This document shows positions 39,579-57,918 of a DNA stretch of 64,000 bases, one piece after another. A program made the translations under genes and the position numbers. Position 1 is the stretch's first letter; each line of letters starts with the position of its first letter. Source of the DNA: Urophycis tenuis (Eukaryota; Chordata; Actinopteri; Gadiformes; Phycidae); assembly GCA_036785325.1 (NCBI GenBank), contig JAXIVH010000015.1, forward strand, positions 5,964,107-6,028,106, written 5' to 3'. Below the pieces are notes generated by a model that was not told the DNA's origin, ran no database searches, and saw only the letters and a program-made list of their open reading frames with translations.

Positions 39579-41301
39579 CTTCGTCTTGAGCTGGCTGGGC
39601 GCTGAGATACACGCAAGACGCTCTCTCTCTCTCTTTCCCCCCCTGCGTGTCCCGCTGCCTCTGGTCGGGTCCAGTAGCACATAGCAGAGCTGGTGGATAG
39701 TCCCACCCACCCGCAGGTGGCCGCTCAGAGCCGGCGAGCCCACCTCATCCGCTACCTTAATAAAGTGCACCTGATAACAGGGAGATAGAGGAGGCCCACT
39801 GTTTTTTTCCCCCTTGGCGATAAATATCATTGCCGTGGACAATGGGGTCTCTTTTTGGATGAAACCAGATCTGCCCGGTGGAGATTCTGGGCCGAGTGTG
39901 TGCACAAGCGGCTTTAGATGAAGGAAACAGGAGCACGGTGCGCAGAGGAGCCCCGAAACGGGAGCAACCTATGACCTCTCAAACCATAACCGTTTATCAT
40001 AAGGGGGTCCCGGGGGGCCGTGTCCGTCTTTTGAAGTTTTAATTATGTTGGAGGAAGCGATTTGAGCGGATGTCAGAGGTTAAGGTATCATTAAGGCTTT
40101 TTTTTCAGAGCAAACTCCGGGCAAAAGCTTTGGTTCTGCCAGCGTCTCGGGTGACACGGCTGTGAATGGCGGCTTGTGTCCGCAGCGTCGCTGCCCAGCC
40201 ACAGAGTCCAACACTTTCCGAGTCGGCCCACAAGCCTCTAAAGTTCTGGAGGTTCTGCTGGCAGCCCAGCGGGAAACCCAAACCAGGGCCGGGGTGTCCT
40301 TTTCCACGTCTTTAATTCACTCATGTTTAACAAAATGTTCTGATGAAATCAATGAGTCGCCCTGAGAGACATGCGCAGGGGGAAGTGGCGGGCCTTGTTC
40401 CCCGGTAAACACACAGCAGCCGCGGCGTCTGAAACGGGACTTTATGTCGCAGCCTCACCACTAAAGAAAGTTTCAAATGCATGCTCTGGCAGAGGAGTCT
40501 GAGGTTGTCTGTGTGGAAGAATGAGCGGCTTTGTTTCTGCAGGCCCAGTCCTCAGTATCTCAGACTCAGGGCCTGCGTGGTGCACACTCTGCAGAGGAAC
40601 GGACACCAGGCACGCAGACCATCACTTAACCAAGATATTTATTAAGGCATTAAATACAGTGGGCTCCTGGAGGGAATAAACTTGTAACTAAATGACATAT
40701 AATACAGGTTAGCTGCGCCAGCTAAAGTGGCTACTAGTGGTTATTATGACGACAGCTGACGTGTGCCCTTGTCAAACATTCGACGACAGCGATGGCTTCA
40801 AGACAAGACAGCAGACGCGTCCTCGTGTGCGGCTCCCACTCGTCGAGGCCTTCCGGGTCACGCGGCACACCGGGACAACCGACGTGACCCCGCAAACCAT
40901 TCCCCCCCCGGTGACTGCTGAATTCACGCCAGTCAGCGCTCGTACAGCACGTCTCGCCGCGGCACACAGTGGAATATAATGGCTATATGAAGGAATACAT
41001 GGTTTACATGGGAGTACTTTGGGCGGCGCCGCCTTCGGCCGTACAGAGGGCCGCGGTCTCCGTCTGTTCTTCTTCTTCCCGTCCGGGGAACGTGCAGGAC
41101 GGCCCCCTGTGGTCACCGTGTCCCCCCCCCCCCTACGAAGGAGAGAAACCCCTCCCCCCCCCCCTCATAGAGTCCTGACAGGAGTGGTGACATGCGAGGT
41201 CCAGCAAACAAACAAATAAACCAAAGCGGATCAGGACCGGGTGAGGCTGGGAGGACGGGGTGTACGACCCGGAGTAAAGTACCGGGGGTCGGGAGGTCGC
41301 C
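39579..41301. other. Region between LZTR1 and claudin
   Basis: Holds the claudin promoter side and the LZTR1 3' UTR. No exon was recognised. A C-rich stretch lies at 41120-41165. Confidence 0.4.
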
Positions 41302-48415
<7,114 letters not shown>

Positions 48416-49079
48416 CGTCGTCGCCAACGTTTACCCGGACACTCCTGCCACACGCCCTTACTTCACATGGTCAACGCCAAGGGTCGAGGGGTCTCGTGGG
48501 GAGCGACGGAGGCGAGGGTCTGGCACGGAAGTCTACGTCAGCTCTGCATTAGCCGAGCTAAATGACTTAAACTAAAGACATTTGATAAGGATGCTAACGC
48601 AAACTACGTAAGGCAGGCTAACCAGTAGACATTTGTCGTAAGTTGTGGTTCCACAGCAGCACAGAGGGTCCACACGTCGCTAACGCTAGCATAACAAGAG
48701 CCGTGGTGAGACACCACTCTGACCACGCCCCTGGTCGATGCTGGCTATTGATTGGTGGATATGGTTGCTGCGTTCAAGACACGTGGAAGTTATCGTAATT
48801 ACCAACTTCCGACTTGTAAACACAATAGGAATGGTAAAATGCCACTCACAGTGTGTAATACAGCTAGGAATCTGGCGTCTTTCTGAAAGGTTTGATATGT
48901 CAGAGTAGGTGGTAAACAGAAGTATCCAAAGATAACTTGAAAGGCATACGAACAATGTCACTTAACATCGAGAGCAACCTCTCGTTCAAAGAACATCGTA
49001 ATTGAAAGACGTCAGGAGGAGTTAGATTTGAGTGTCATGTGATCCGTGCCTACATGTACTTCAGCACATAGATATGCTT
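48416..49079. other. LZTR1 upstream region
   Basis: Expected promoter and 5' UTR of LZTR1. CpG-containing sequence runs to about 48560, then AT-rich sequence. No TATA box or second gene was recognised. Confidence 0.4.
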
Positions 49080-49185
49080 CAGCATATGCCACTAAAACGT
49101 GCCACATGCCACGAAAAGTGCCATATACCATATCGAATGACGTAAAACGTGGTCACGTGTTGATCGCAAACGGCGGCGCAAATGT

Positions 49186-49370
49186 TAGATAGATAGATAG
49201 ATAGATAGATAATACTTTTTTTAATTGGGTCGCCGTAGCAGCCAGGGTACATATAAATAGTTTTTTTTTTTACTTTAAAAAAACAAAAAACACCAAAAAT
49301 AAAATAAATACAAAAATGCAGTGGAATTGTAAAAATACAATAGAATACTGATCTGATAAATAATATCAGT
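49186..49370. repeat. (TAGA)n plus LINE 3'-end-like remnant
   Basis: TAGA units followed by a T-rich stretch with GGTCGCCGTAGCAGCC, similar to fish LINE 3' ends in reverse orientation. Confidence 0.4.
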
Positions 49371-49402
49371 ATGTGATGAATATGAATATGATATAGGATA
49401 TA

Positions 49403-50160
49403 CATTTACATTTAGCAGACGCTTTTATCCCAAGCGACTTATAAAGAGTACATTAGTCATAAGAAGGTGAAACATTTAATTGCTGCTAATAGTCAGAGAG
49501 TCACCAGAACAAGTTTCACCATTTCAATTGCTAGGTTAACCATTGCTAGTAGGTTATACCACATCTGCAGCTAAGTGCCAAGTTACAAAGAGTGATTATT
49601 AAGTGCCAAGACGTGCAACATACAAGAGCATGAGGGTAAGTTTTTTGTTGGTAGAGGATGGATGTTATGCAGGGTTCTGGTGAACTCTGAACAAGTGAGT
49701 CTTGAGTCTCTTCTGGAAGATGGGGAGTGACTCTGCAGTCCTGACATTGGCAGGGAGCTCGTTCCACTGTGGTGCCAAAACGGGGAAGAGTTGTGATTTC
49801 GCCATCCGACCTTTTCCTCCTTTTAGTGATGGAGGTACCAGTCGACCAGCTGAGGTAGTTGAGCGGAGTGCTCGAGCAGGGGCCTGGGGTTTCACTAACG
49901 CTTGGGAGATAGTTAGGGGCAGTTCCATTAATGGCTTTGTACGCCAGTACCACTGTCTTGAATTTAATACGAGCCAATGGGAGCCAGTGGAGGTCATGGA
50001 AGAGGGGGGTGACGTGGGAGAATTTGTGTCGGTTGAACACGAGGCGTGCTGCATTCTGGATCCGCTGCAAAGGTTTAATCGCGGTTGCAGGGAGTCCAGC
50101 TAAGAGCGAGTTGCAGTAGTCGAGGCAGGAGATGAAAGCGATCGGGTCACTGCAGTGAGA

Positions 50161-50206
<46 letters not shown>

Positions 50207-50540
50207 TCACTGCAGTGAACCGATCCGACCCGATATATATACATATAAGACAATAATCTCAGTTTTTGCGAGATTGATCTTGAGTTGATACGCAGTTGTC
50301 CAAGAGCTTCTGCCAAACATTCTGAGATGCATGTTGCAATTAAAGTGTCTGACGGGGGGGGGGGAGAGGAACAGTTTAGCCCACATAACAGTGGTAGGAA
50401 AAACAATGTGATGTGATTACAGAGCCTAGAGATAGGGAGAACAGAAGCGGTCCTGGTACTGAGCCTTAAGGGACACAAGTGTTTAGCGAGCGGGGTTTGG
50501 ACAGGGAGCCATTCCATGTTACCTGATAAGTGCAATACAC
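49403..50540 (-). mobile_element. 3' part of an L2-like LINE
   Basis: Minus-strand frames carry LDYCNSLLAGLP, LQRIQNAARLVF and ARIKFKTVVLAYKA, the typical C-terminal region of L2-clade reverse transcriptases. A frameshift follows at about 49850. The element ends in the fish L2/SINE tail at 49403-49440. It is split by an AT palindrome at 50147-50222. Confidence 0.75.
50140..50222. repeat. AT-rich palindrome with CACTGCAGTG ends
   Basis: A (TA)n core of about 45 bp is bracketed by inverted copies of a CACTGCAGTGAG-type sequence, so the whole block can fold on itself. Confidence 0.85.
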
Positions 50541-51419
50541 AAGGGTTAAGCGTCGGTTATGGTTCCGCGTGGTGTAGTGATCAGGCAATGGCCACGCAGT
50601 TGCTTGGACGGAGACTGTGATAGTTCTGCGTGGGGTTTACGTGTCGAAATGCAATTCAATGCCACACCGGTAGAAGGCGGTATGTTTTTTTTGTAAAGAC
50701 TGACCGACCGACCGAGACTCTTGTGACGTATATCGTCGTTAGCCTCGTTATAGCCTATTTGTTTACCAGCCGGCTTTAGTTTTCTCCTCTAGTCACAGTG
50801 AACGATGTAGACCGACAGAGCATGGCGTTGGAGCTCGAAATTGTCGAAGCCGAGGAATAAATACTTCTATTGCAAATAAGGGTATGACAAAGACTTCCTC
50901 CGCCAGACGCTCTTCCAGGTTGTTCATTCTCAAAAACTCAAAACTCGAAGACTTTCAAAAAATAGCGGTGTTTATGAGAGGAAACCGGAAAAGCGGGTTC
51001 AACTCAGTGTAAGCATACAGCTTACACTTCAGGGTCAGCAGTGGGGCTTCCTCGAGGGACTCCTGCAGAGTGACTCCCATTTGCCTGACGCTAAAGCTGA
51101 TGCTAAAAACACTAGCACTCATCTATACAGATGCTAATCGTGCAGTCATAGCTACGCCCAACAATCAAGGGTATTGTTTACACCCGAGAGGCCGAAAAGT
51201 GGCCTTTTGTAGTCCTCTTGTTCAACAGCAACAACACTGCTAACTGTATAGCTCTACCAACTGAATAGCTATGACACAAGTTCCAATTCCTTACGTACTC
51301 ACCAACAGCAACAATCTTGCAACTCCTTCTTTAACAGACAAAATGTATATCAGTAGGCCTACAGAGTGTAATTAACACGTATCACATATGATGTGAAATA
51401 TGTGTTTTGGTTGAGTTAC

Positions 51420-52400
51420 AGGTTGATTGCCTCCCTCCCACCCTCAACACACCCAATAATAGCGGTGTCATCAGAGAATTTCTGAAGATAGTACGACTCA
51501 ATGCAGTACTTCTTCAGTGTACCTGGTGAAGAGGCAAGGAGACAGTACAGTTCCCTGGGGGCCCCCGATGTTATTAATCAGATGGTCAGACACACAGTTC
51601 TTCAATCTCACAAACTGCAGTCTGCCCATCAGATCAGTCATCAACCCATGTGTCGAGGGGAGCACCCACCCGTATGTTCTCGGGTTTGGCCTTCAGCAGT
51701 CTGGGCTGGATGGTGTTGAAGGCGCTGGAGAAATCGAAGAACATGACTCGGACTGAGGTGTTGGGGCAGTCCAGTGAGGAGCAAGCCTTCTGCAAGAGGT
51801 AGATTATTGCATCATCAACCGCTACATGGGGCTGATATGCAAATTGAAGGGGGGTCTTGCCATGGGCATACCAATGGTCTGAGGTGTGCCAGTGATGTGA
51901 GAGGTCAGTGCTACCGGCTTGTAGTCCTCCAGTGTCACAGGACGTACTTTTTGGGGCACTGGGACCAGGCAGGATGTTTTCCAGAGCACTGGCACTCTCT
52001 GATGGTGTAGGCTCAGGTTGAAGAGGTACTGGAAAACTTCACAGAGCTGCCTGGAACATGCCTTCAACACACACGGGCTGATGCGGTCCAGTCCAGCAGC
52101 TTTCCTCTGTTTGAGCCTCTCCAGCTCTCTCCTCACCTGGCTGGATGTGGTATGGAGTCCACATTGGGGCGTGGGGGGTGTGACATGGTCTGTAGTGGGT
52201 GTTAGCAGCAGTTTGGGGGGTGGGGATGACAAGGGTGATGCAGAGAGGTGTGTGCAGCAGGAGGTGGTAGGGGGCTGAGTGAGATGTGAGGATGTCCTGG
52301 GGGTGGGAGGTGTGAAAGAGTCCTGTTGAATGTCAGCAGGGGGGTGGGGGGTGGGGATGATGAAGGTGGTGTGGGGCATGAGGTTGTGGGAGTGTCAGAC
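51420..52400 (-). pseudogene. Decayed LINE reverse transcriptase fragment
   Basis: In minus-strand order the translated blocks are VRRELERLKQRKAAGLD, CVLKACSRQLCEVFQ and WKTSCLVPVPQK near 52080-51930, VRVMFFDFSSAFNT near 51740, and the catalytic-type FSDDTAIIGC near 51460. The order is right for a non-LTR reverse transcriptase, but the frame changes and stretches are missing. Confidence 0.75.
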
Positions 52401-52404
52401 TTTT

Positions 52405-52455
52405 GTAAGTCCCTTTGGACAAATGCGTCTGCTAGATGCCCTAAATGTAAATGAG
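52405..52455 (+). repeat. L2/SINE-type 3' tail
   Basis: The TTGTAAGTCCCTTTGGAC and GCGTCTGCTAGATG motifs match the tail seen at 1737-1770. Confidence 0.55.
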
Positions 52456-52681
52456 TTGTTGCTCAGGGGAGCATAAGGGGGGCTGCTGGGGGTGGGGAAG
52501 TTGGAGTTAACCTAGATGTGGAGGAGTGAACCTATTGAAGACCTGGTTCAACTTGTTTGCCCGTTGTTCATTCCCCCCAACTGTGCTCCCTCCTCTCCTC
52601 TGAAAGCCAGTGATCTCTCTCATCCCCTGCCACACGTCCCTAATGTTGCTGTTCTCTAGTTTAAATAATCTCTTTCCATCA

Positions 52682-53114
52682 AATTTCACAATGACTTTAT
52701 AGCGTAGCGTAATTGTAAAAAATCTGTTGCTTTCAAAATAAACAACCAAAAGCTATATAGCAGTATTGGAAATTATTATGTCCAATATAAGTCTAATCAA
52801 CTAAAGTAATGCTAACCCTAGTAAAGAGCCTGCCATAAAGATAGACTTGTTTATGTTCATACTGAATAAGGACTGGGCGACTTTGTCTTCATCTATTTAC
52901 GTTTCCGTCATTAAACGTATAACATTGGTTTAATCGCGAAGCACAAAGGTCCATTCTAGTGTCAGAAATCAGCGGCATGAACTACATGGTGCGCATGTCA
53001 CTTCCAGAAACTTCGCGTGCCGGTGCCACATGCTATAGTGGCATGTATTTCTGGATGACACATGCCACAGAAAAAAACTATTTTCTATACGCTATAAAGT
53101 CATTGTGAAAATTT
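52682..53114. mobile_element. Small inverted-repeat element (MITE-like)
   Basis: About 25 bp at the left end (TTTCACAATGACTTTATAGC...) are repeated in reverse complement near 53088-53112. The span is about 430 bp and non-coding. The interior includes palindromic CACATGC/GTGGCATGT motifs also found in the larger flanking inverted repeats. Confidence 0.5.
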
Positions 53115-53417
53115 ATTGAGAACATACCAATTTGAATTCTGCTCCGTATTCCATATTCATTATATATATATTTATAGTTATTTTACTTACTTATATTTTT
53201 AATACTGATTTTCTCTTGCACCAATTCAAATTCATGTTGGTGCAAACCTACTTGGCAATAAACTTTTTTCTTGTTTCTGAATTTTGATTCTGAAACATTT
53301 GCGCCGCCATTTTCGATCGAGTCACACGTGACCATGTTTTGCGTCATTTGATATAGCACATGGCACGTTTTAGTGGCATGTGGAAGTGTTGATCAACACA
53401 ACTGCTAAAGACTGCTA

Positions 53418-54870
53418 CAGCGCGTTCAAAGTATTATATTTTTCTCTGATTTCCCTACATCGGCATGTGACAGTCAGTACAATGTTCAAGTCATCAACCA
53501 TTAGGGTATAATTCGAATTTTATTGAACAAACCTCCCAATAACAGTATTTCAAAAACAAAAGATATAACATTCAATGACATAACTGAAAATGGTCATTTG
53601 TTGAATTTGCAGCATTAGGAGGTTATATCTACGGAAATCAAAAGCTATTTCAATCAAAAACATCGAAACAAGCCAAGTTACAGCTCAACGTAGGACCCCT
53701 TCGTTGCGATCACCTTCACAAGTCTGTCATCCATTGAACTTGTGAATTCATGGATAGTGTCTGGTTCTATTTCTTTGCAGGATGTTAGAATAGCCTCCCA
53801 GAGCTGCCGTCTGGACTCGAACTGCCTCCCACCCTCATATATCTTTTGCTTGACGATGCTCCAAATGTTCTCCATAGGGTTGAGGTCAGGGGAGGATGGG
53901 GGCCACGTCATGATTCTATTTGCTTTTAAGCCCATAGCAGCCAATGAATCCGAGGTATGATTTGTAGCATGAGATGGTGAATTGTCATGCATGAATATGA
54001 TTTTGTTACGGAAGGAACGGTTTTTCTTTCTGTACCATGGAAGAAAGTGGTCAGTCAGAAACTCCACATACTCTTCCGCGGACATTTCCACACCTCCAGG
54101 GACCCTAAAGGGTCCTACCATCGAACTCCCCAGGACTCCGGCCCAAAACATGACGCCACCTCTTTGCTGACGTCGTTCCCTTACTGAGTCATGCTGTCCG
54201 TCCATCAAACATCCAGCATTCCATCCATCTGGACCATCCAAGGTTGCATGGCACTCATCAGTAAAAAAGACTGTTTGAAAATTAGTCTTCATGTAGTTCC
54301 GGGCCCACTGCAACCGTTTCTCCGTGTGAGCATCGGTTAGGGTTAGCATAGTAATAGGTTCATGCACATCTGAAAGCATCTGGAGGATCCTACACCGTGA
54401 GGTTCGCGGGACTGAATAGGCACCAGCAGCTTCAAATAACTCTTTGCTCTTTAGTGCTGGCATGTCGGTAGCTGCTCTCTTAATCCGATAAAGTTGTTTG
54501 GCAGAAAGCTTCCTCAATACGCCTTTATCTGCACGAGCCCTTTTGTGCTCTGAATCAGCCACAAATTTCTTCACGGTACGATGATCACGCTTAAGTTTTC
54601 GTGAAATATCTATTGTGTTCATACCGTCTTTAAGGTACTGCGATATCTGATCCTTTTCGCCAGAAGAGAGATCATTTTTCTTTCCCATATTGCCTGAAAC
54701 CTGTGGATCGTCCTTCTTACGTAGTTTTCCTTTAATTGGGCTCCCCTGGCAAAACAAATGATGATTTCAGTGATTCAAAGAGTCCTGAGACGCAATGCCA
54801 TCCATGAGTTAAATTGAAAAGCAAAAAAACTAACACTTAAATCCGATTATCACAATAATTTAACGCGGTG
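53418..54870 (-). mobile_element. Tc1-like DNA transposon, intact
   Basis: The ends read CAGCGCGTTCAAAGTATT on the left and, inverted, CACCGCGTTAAATTATT on the right. Each is flanked by TA (53416-53417 and 54871-54872), the standard target duplication of the Tc1/mariner superfamily. Length is 1453 bp with one intact transposase. Confidence 0.75.
53678..54688 (-). CDS. Tc1/mariner-type transposase, DD37E, 336 residues
   Basis: The start at 54688 (MGKKNDLSSG) is chosen because it opens the helix-turn-helix region; an in-frame ATG 23 codons upstream also exists. Paired helix-turn-helix DNA-binding domains span about 8-115. In the catalytic DDE domain, Asp144 is in FFTDEC, Asp235 in HDNSPSH and Glu273 in SPDLNPMENIW. 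Exactly 37 residues separate the second and third acidic residues, against 34 in classical Tc1. There is no stop or frameshift. It should cut and paste its own element at TA sites. Confidence 0.9.
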   Translation of the reverse strand: MGKKNDLSSGEKDQISQYLKDGMNTIDISRKLKRDHRTVKKFVADSEHKRARADKGVLRKLSAKQLYRIKRAATDMPALKSKELFEAAGAYSVPRTSRCRILQMLSDVHEPITMLTLTDAHTEKRLQWARNYMKTNFQTVFFTDECHATLDGPDGWNAGCLMDGQHDSVRERRQQRGGVMFWAGVLGSSMVGPFRVPGGVEMSAEEYVEFLTDHFLPWYRKKNRSFRNKIIFMHDNSPSHATNHTSDSLAAMGLKANRIMTWPPSSPDLNPMENIWSIVKQKIYEGGRQFESRRQLWEAILTSCKEIEPDTIHEFTSSMDDRLVKVIATKGSYVEL

Positions 54871-55239
54871 TAGAAAAATACGCGCCATTTGGTCTCAGTC
54901 AGCCATTATCCGTAGGCTGCTGGGAATCTTCCCTACCTCTGGCTTCCGTTCCACGTGACTTGAATGCACCATTAGATTCACTTCCTGTGATTTTACGAGC
55001 GATCCTGGTGATTTCATTGGCTGCACGCAGAGCGAATGAGAGAGAGTTGCGTCATTGAGCGGTACAGCCTCTATGGGTACAGCTCTGGGTACAGCCCATA
55101 CAGTCTATGGTACAGCCCGGTACAGCCATTCACAGTATTCGGTCATTCCGTTCACTACATTTGTGCATTTTATTTAAACTGGTTTTTCCATTAGAAACCT
55201 CTGGTTGATATATGTATATATTGTATACTTATACAATTA

Positions 55240-55374
<135 letters not shown>

Positions 55375-55404
55375 AAATAATGACAATAGTGAGAACACAA
55401 ACGT

Positions 55405-55410
55405 TTTATT
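55405..55410 (-). terminator. Poly(A) signal candidate of GAL3ST1
   Basis: Minus-strand AATAAA, 330 bp after the stop codon. Confidence 0.5.
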
Positions 55411-55737
55411 ATTCAAATGCGTAAATATACAATAATATAGTCAGCCTCACATATGAAATGATGTGAGAAAAAATCTTAAGATTGTCTGATGGTCAATATT
55501 CTTTTTACAAGCGTCCATCAGATAGATCACACCGGTCTTGTAAATATTTATAATATAAAAAAATCATTTACAAACAAGCATACCATTTTTTCCATAGATA
55601 CGGTCACAGTCAGATTGTGTACGTGACTGAGACTGAAAGACACACAACAATTCCCTTTGCATCACCCCCCCATCATCAAGCCATTCTCTCAACTGATTCA
55701 TTCTTTTCATAGTATCTGTCCTCCCACACTCTGCGCA

Positions 55738-57918
55738 TCACCAGTTAATGACATCTCTGACGTGACCCCACAGGTTGGTGATCCACAGGTTCACTCCCAT
55801 CTCCGTCAGATACTGTAACTCGGGCATCAGCATTTTGCGGCACACCGCACGATGCTTCTTGTCCACGTTGTTCTTCAGGTTGTAGCCCATGATGGACTTC
55901 TCTCCGATGGGCTGCCAGGGCAGCATGTCCTTCTCCTGAATGTTGGTCGCCTCCACAGCGTGACCCCCCTCGATGCAAATGGCCGCCATCTCGGCATTCC
56001 TCCGTCGGAGTTCCTCCACATCCTCAGCCATGCGCTCGTGTCCATATGCATCCACCTTCCTCCAGAAGGTGTTGTTGAAATGCTGGTAGAGCTTCCAGTC
56101 AATGGCATTCCAACTCAGGGCTTTTGCCCTTAGCTCGGGGTTCAGCTTGGACACCGTGGAGCCTTTCCTCGCGTTGAGCTTGAAGAAGAGCAGGTCATCC
56201 ATCTCCCAGCAGAGGGCGTCCTTGAGTAAAATGAGCGACTCCTCAAAGTGTTCGGCCAGCATGACGAGTTGAAACCGCCCGGCGATCGCCCGGATACCCT
56301 CGTCCACCCGCGGGTCGTCGGGCTCCAGGGTGTTGTCCTGCCCAAAGTCAAAGAACAGCAGGTTCTTGAGGTAGAACGAGTTGAAGCCCTCGGGGTCAAA
56401 GTAGTAGTGGGGGTCGCGTAGGAACTCCCTCAGCTTGTGCTCCCCACCGATCTTCCAGGTCAGGGGAGCCATGCGGCCGAAGTAGTGGAAGGACGACTCG
56501 AAGAGCTCCGCGGGGTCCCGCAGTATCGTCACGTACGCCGTGTCGGCGGGCAGCAGCTTGGCCACCTCGGCCGCGTCGAAGCGCATATGGTTGCACACAA
56601 TGTTGAAGCACATGCCGGGCTTGTAGTCCTTCACGTGCGAGCGCTGGAAGGGCGCCGGGTAGAAGAAGTCATTGCGGCTGTCGGGAAAAGCAAATTTGAG
56701 CTGGTGTTTTTCGCCAAAGCGGAAGAGGATGTTGATGAACGTGCTGCTGGCGGTCTTGTGCGTCTTCATGAACATGATGTCCACCTTGGGGGTGCAGAGG
56801 GCCCGGCCAGTAGGGGCGTCCGAGCCGTTGGGGGTCTGTATCGAGTGGGCTGGGCGGTGGGCACAGGAGTAAGGCACGGGAACCCTGCAGATAGAGGAAC
56901 AAGGGACCCGATGACCTGATGATCATGATCATTACCTCAAAGCTCATAAGGAGGAGTGAAACGCTCCTAATCTGCTCTGCTGGACGGCCTCTGTTATGAG
57001 ACCAGTTGGATTTGCGACCGCTCCAGACTTTTTCCTGACCAATCCCTGCCCTGATTGGTTCAGGATGTCCATCTCTCCTGTCACGCATAGGCGTGCACAC
57101 AGCTTCAGCACCGCTCCACCACAGGTGTGTGAACGCAGGATGCAGAGAGATTTTTGGGGTTGTTTATTTTATGCCCTCTCTTTACAATTTTCAAATCTTA
57201 CCAACAGCAGCTTTAATGCTCTAGTGAAGATATAATTAATATAATCATATATATAATTTATAAAATGTAGTCTTAATGATATCATCTTCACAACTGAACA
57301 CAACGTAACGGTGGGTGGTTCACAGGACTGATATTTGTACTGGAAAAGAGCTCTTGGCTTTTGACAGACAGACAGAAATACTTTAATAATTCCAGAGGGA
57401 AATTGCTTTTGTTACAAATACTCCAGTGGAATGGTAGAATGGTAAAAGGGAAAGGAAAAACAGTATAGAAGTAATCACAGTGAAATACATTTTTTAAAAT
57501 ATAAAATTATGTAAAAATATACATAAATATACATAAATCTAGGCATAAAATCTAGGCATCTCATTACTTCAATATAGGGGCCTATTTATAATCATCTAGA
57601 TTAGAAAGTTTTGACTTATTCATACTATTCAAGTAAATACAAGGAAAGATAACACTTTATTAATCCATGAAGGAATGTTCAGTTACACCTTAATTTCCTC
57701 CTTCAGGGATTAATGTGCATTTGTGTATCTTAAGACTTTGCTTTAATGAAACATGCATCTATTTGCAGTGTTAACCATGAGGACTCTTACTCTGGAAAGG
57801 TGATGGGGTCCTGCAGAGAAGAGAGGCAGTAGAGCAGAATCATACAGCTTGTGAGCAGAGTGCCGAGGATCAGACCCTTGCACATGGACCTCCATTGTCT
57901 TCCTTGCTTGCCGACCAT
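55738..57918 (-). CDS. gal3st1: Galactosylceramide sulfotransferase (GAL3ST1), 424 residues
   Basis: Golgi type II membrane enzyme that transfers sulfate from PAPS to the 3-hydroxyl of galactose in galactosylceramide, giving sulfatide for myelin and other membranes (known for the family). Two coding exons: 57918-57791 and 56884-55738, in frame (1275 nt). The second exon's 5' border extends the transcript to about 57930. The signal anchor is at about 14-35. The 5'-phosphosulfate-binding loop is KTHKTASST at 83-91. The ICNHMRF-like stretch (VCNHMRFD) and LRDPAELFESSFHYF match the family, the latter in the 3'-phosphate-binding region. The length agrees with the mammalian enzyme. The neighbour PES1 is also its neighbour in human. 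Teleosts can have two copies, and this one cannot be assigned. Confidence 0.95.
57362..57720. repeat. LINE 3'-end-like remnants, two
   Basis: ACTTTAATAATTCCAGAGGG near 57380 and CACTTTATTAATCCATGAAGG near 57650 both resemble the inverted 3' ends of fish LINEs. They lie in the intron between the two GAL3ST1 coding exons. Confidence 0.4.

Larger units (their letters stand above)
49080..53383. mobile_element. Region bounded by about 100-bp diverged inverted repeats
   Basis: 49080-49185 aligns in reverse complement with 53293-53383, sharing ATGCCACTAAAACGTGCC, the GGTCACGTG core and GGCGGCGCAAATGTT, with one 18-bp length difference. Between them lie LINE fragments and a smaller inverted-repeat element. 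It could be one old element later filled by others, or two separate copies in opposite orientation. Confidence 0.55.

Noticed and set aside
38946..39605. 219-codon plus-strand open frame opposite the claudin gene
   Set aside because: GC-rich shadow of the claudin coding strand; the minus strand has the claudin signature.
39579..39905. 109-codon N-terminal extension of the claudin frame
   Set aside because: Not claudin-like; the ATG at 39578 gives the family's usual start just before helix 1.
53678..54757. Host (domesticated) gene rather than transposon
   Set aside because: Terminal inverted repeats and TA flanks bracket it closely, and the full catalytic triad is kept.
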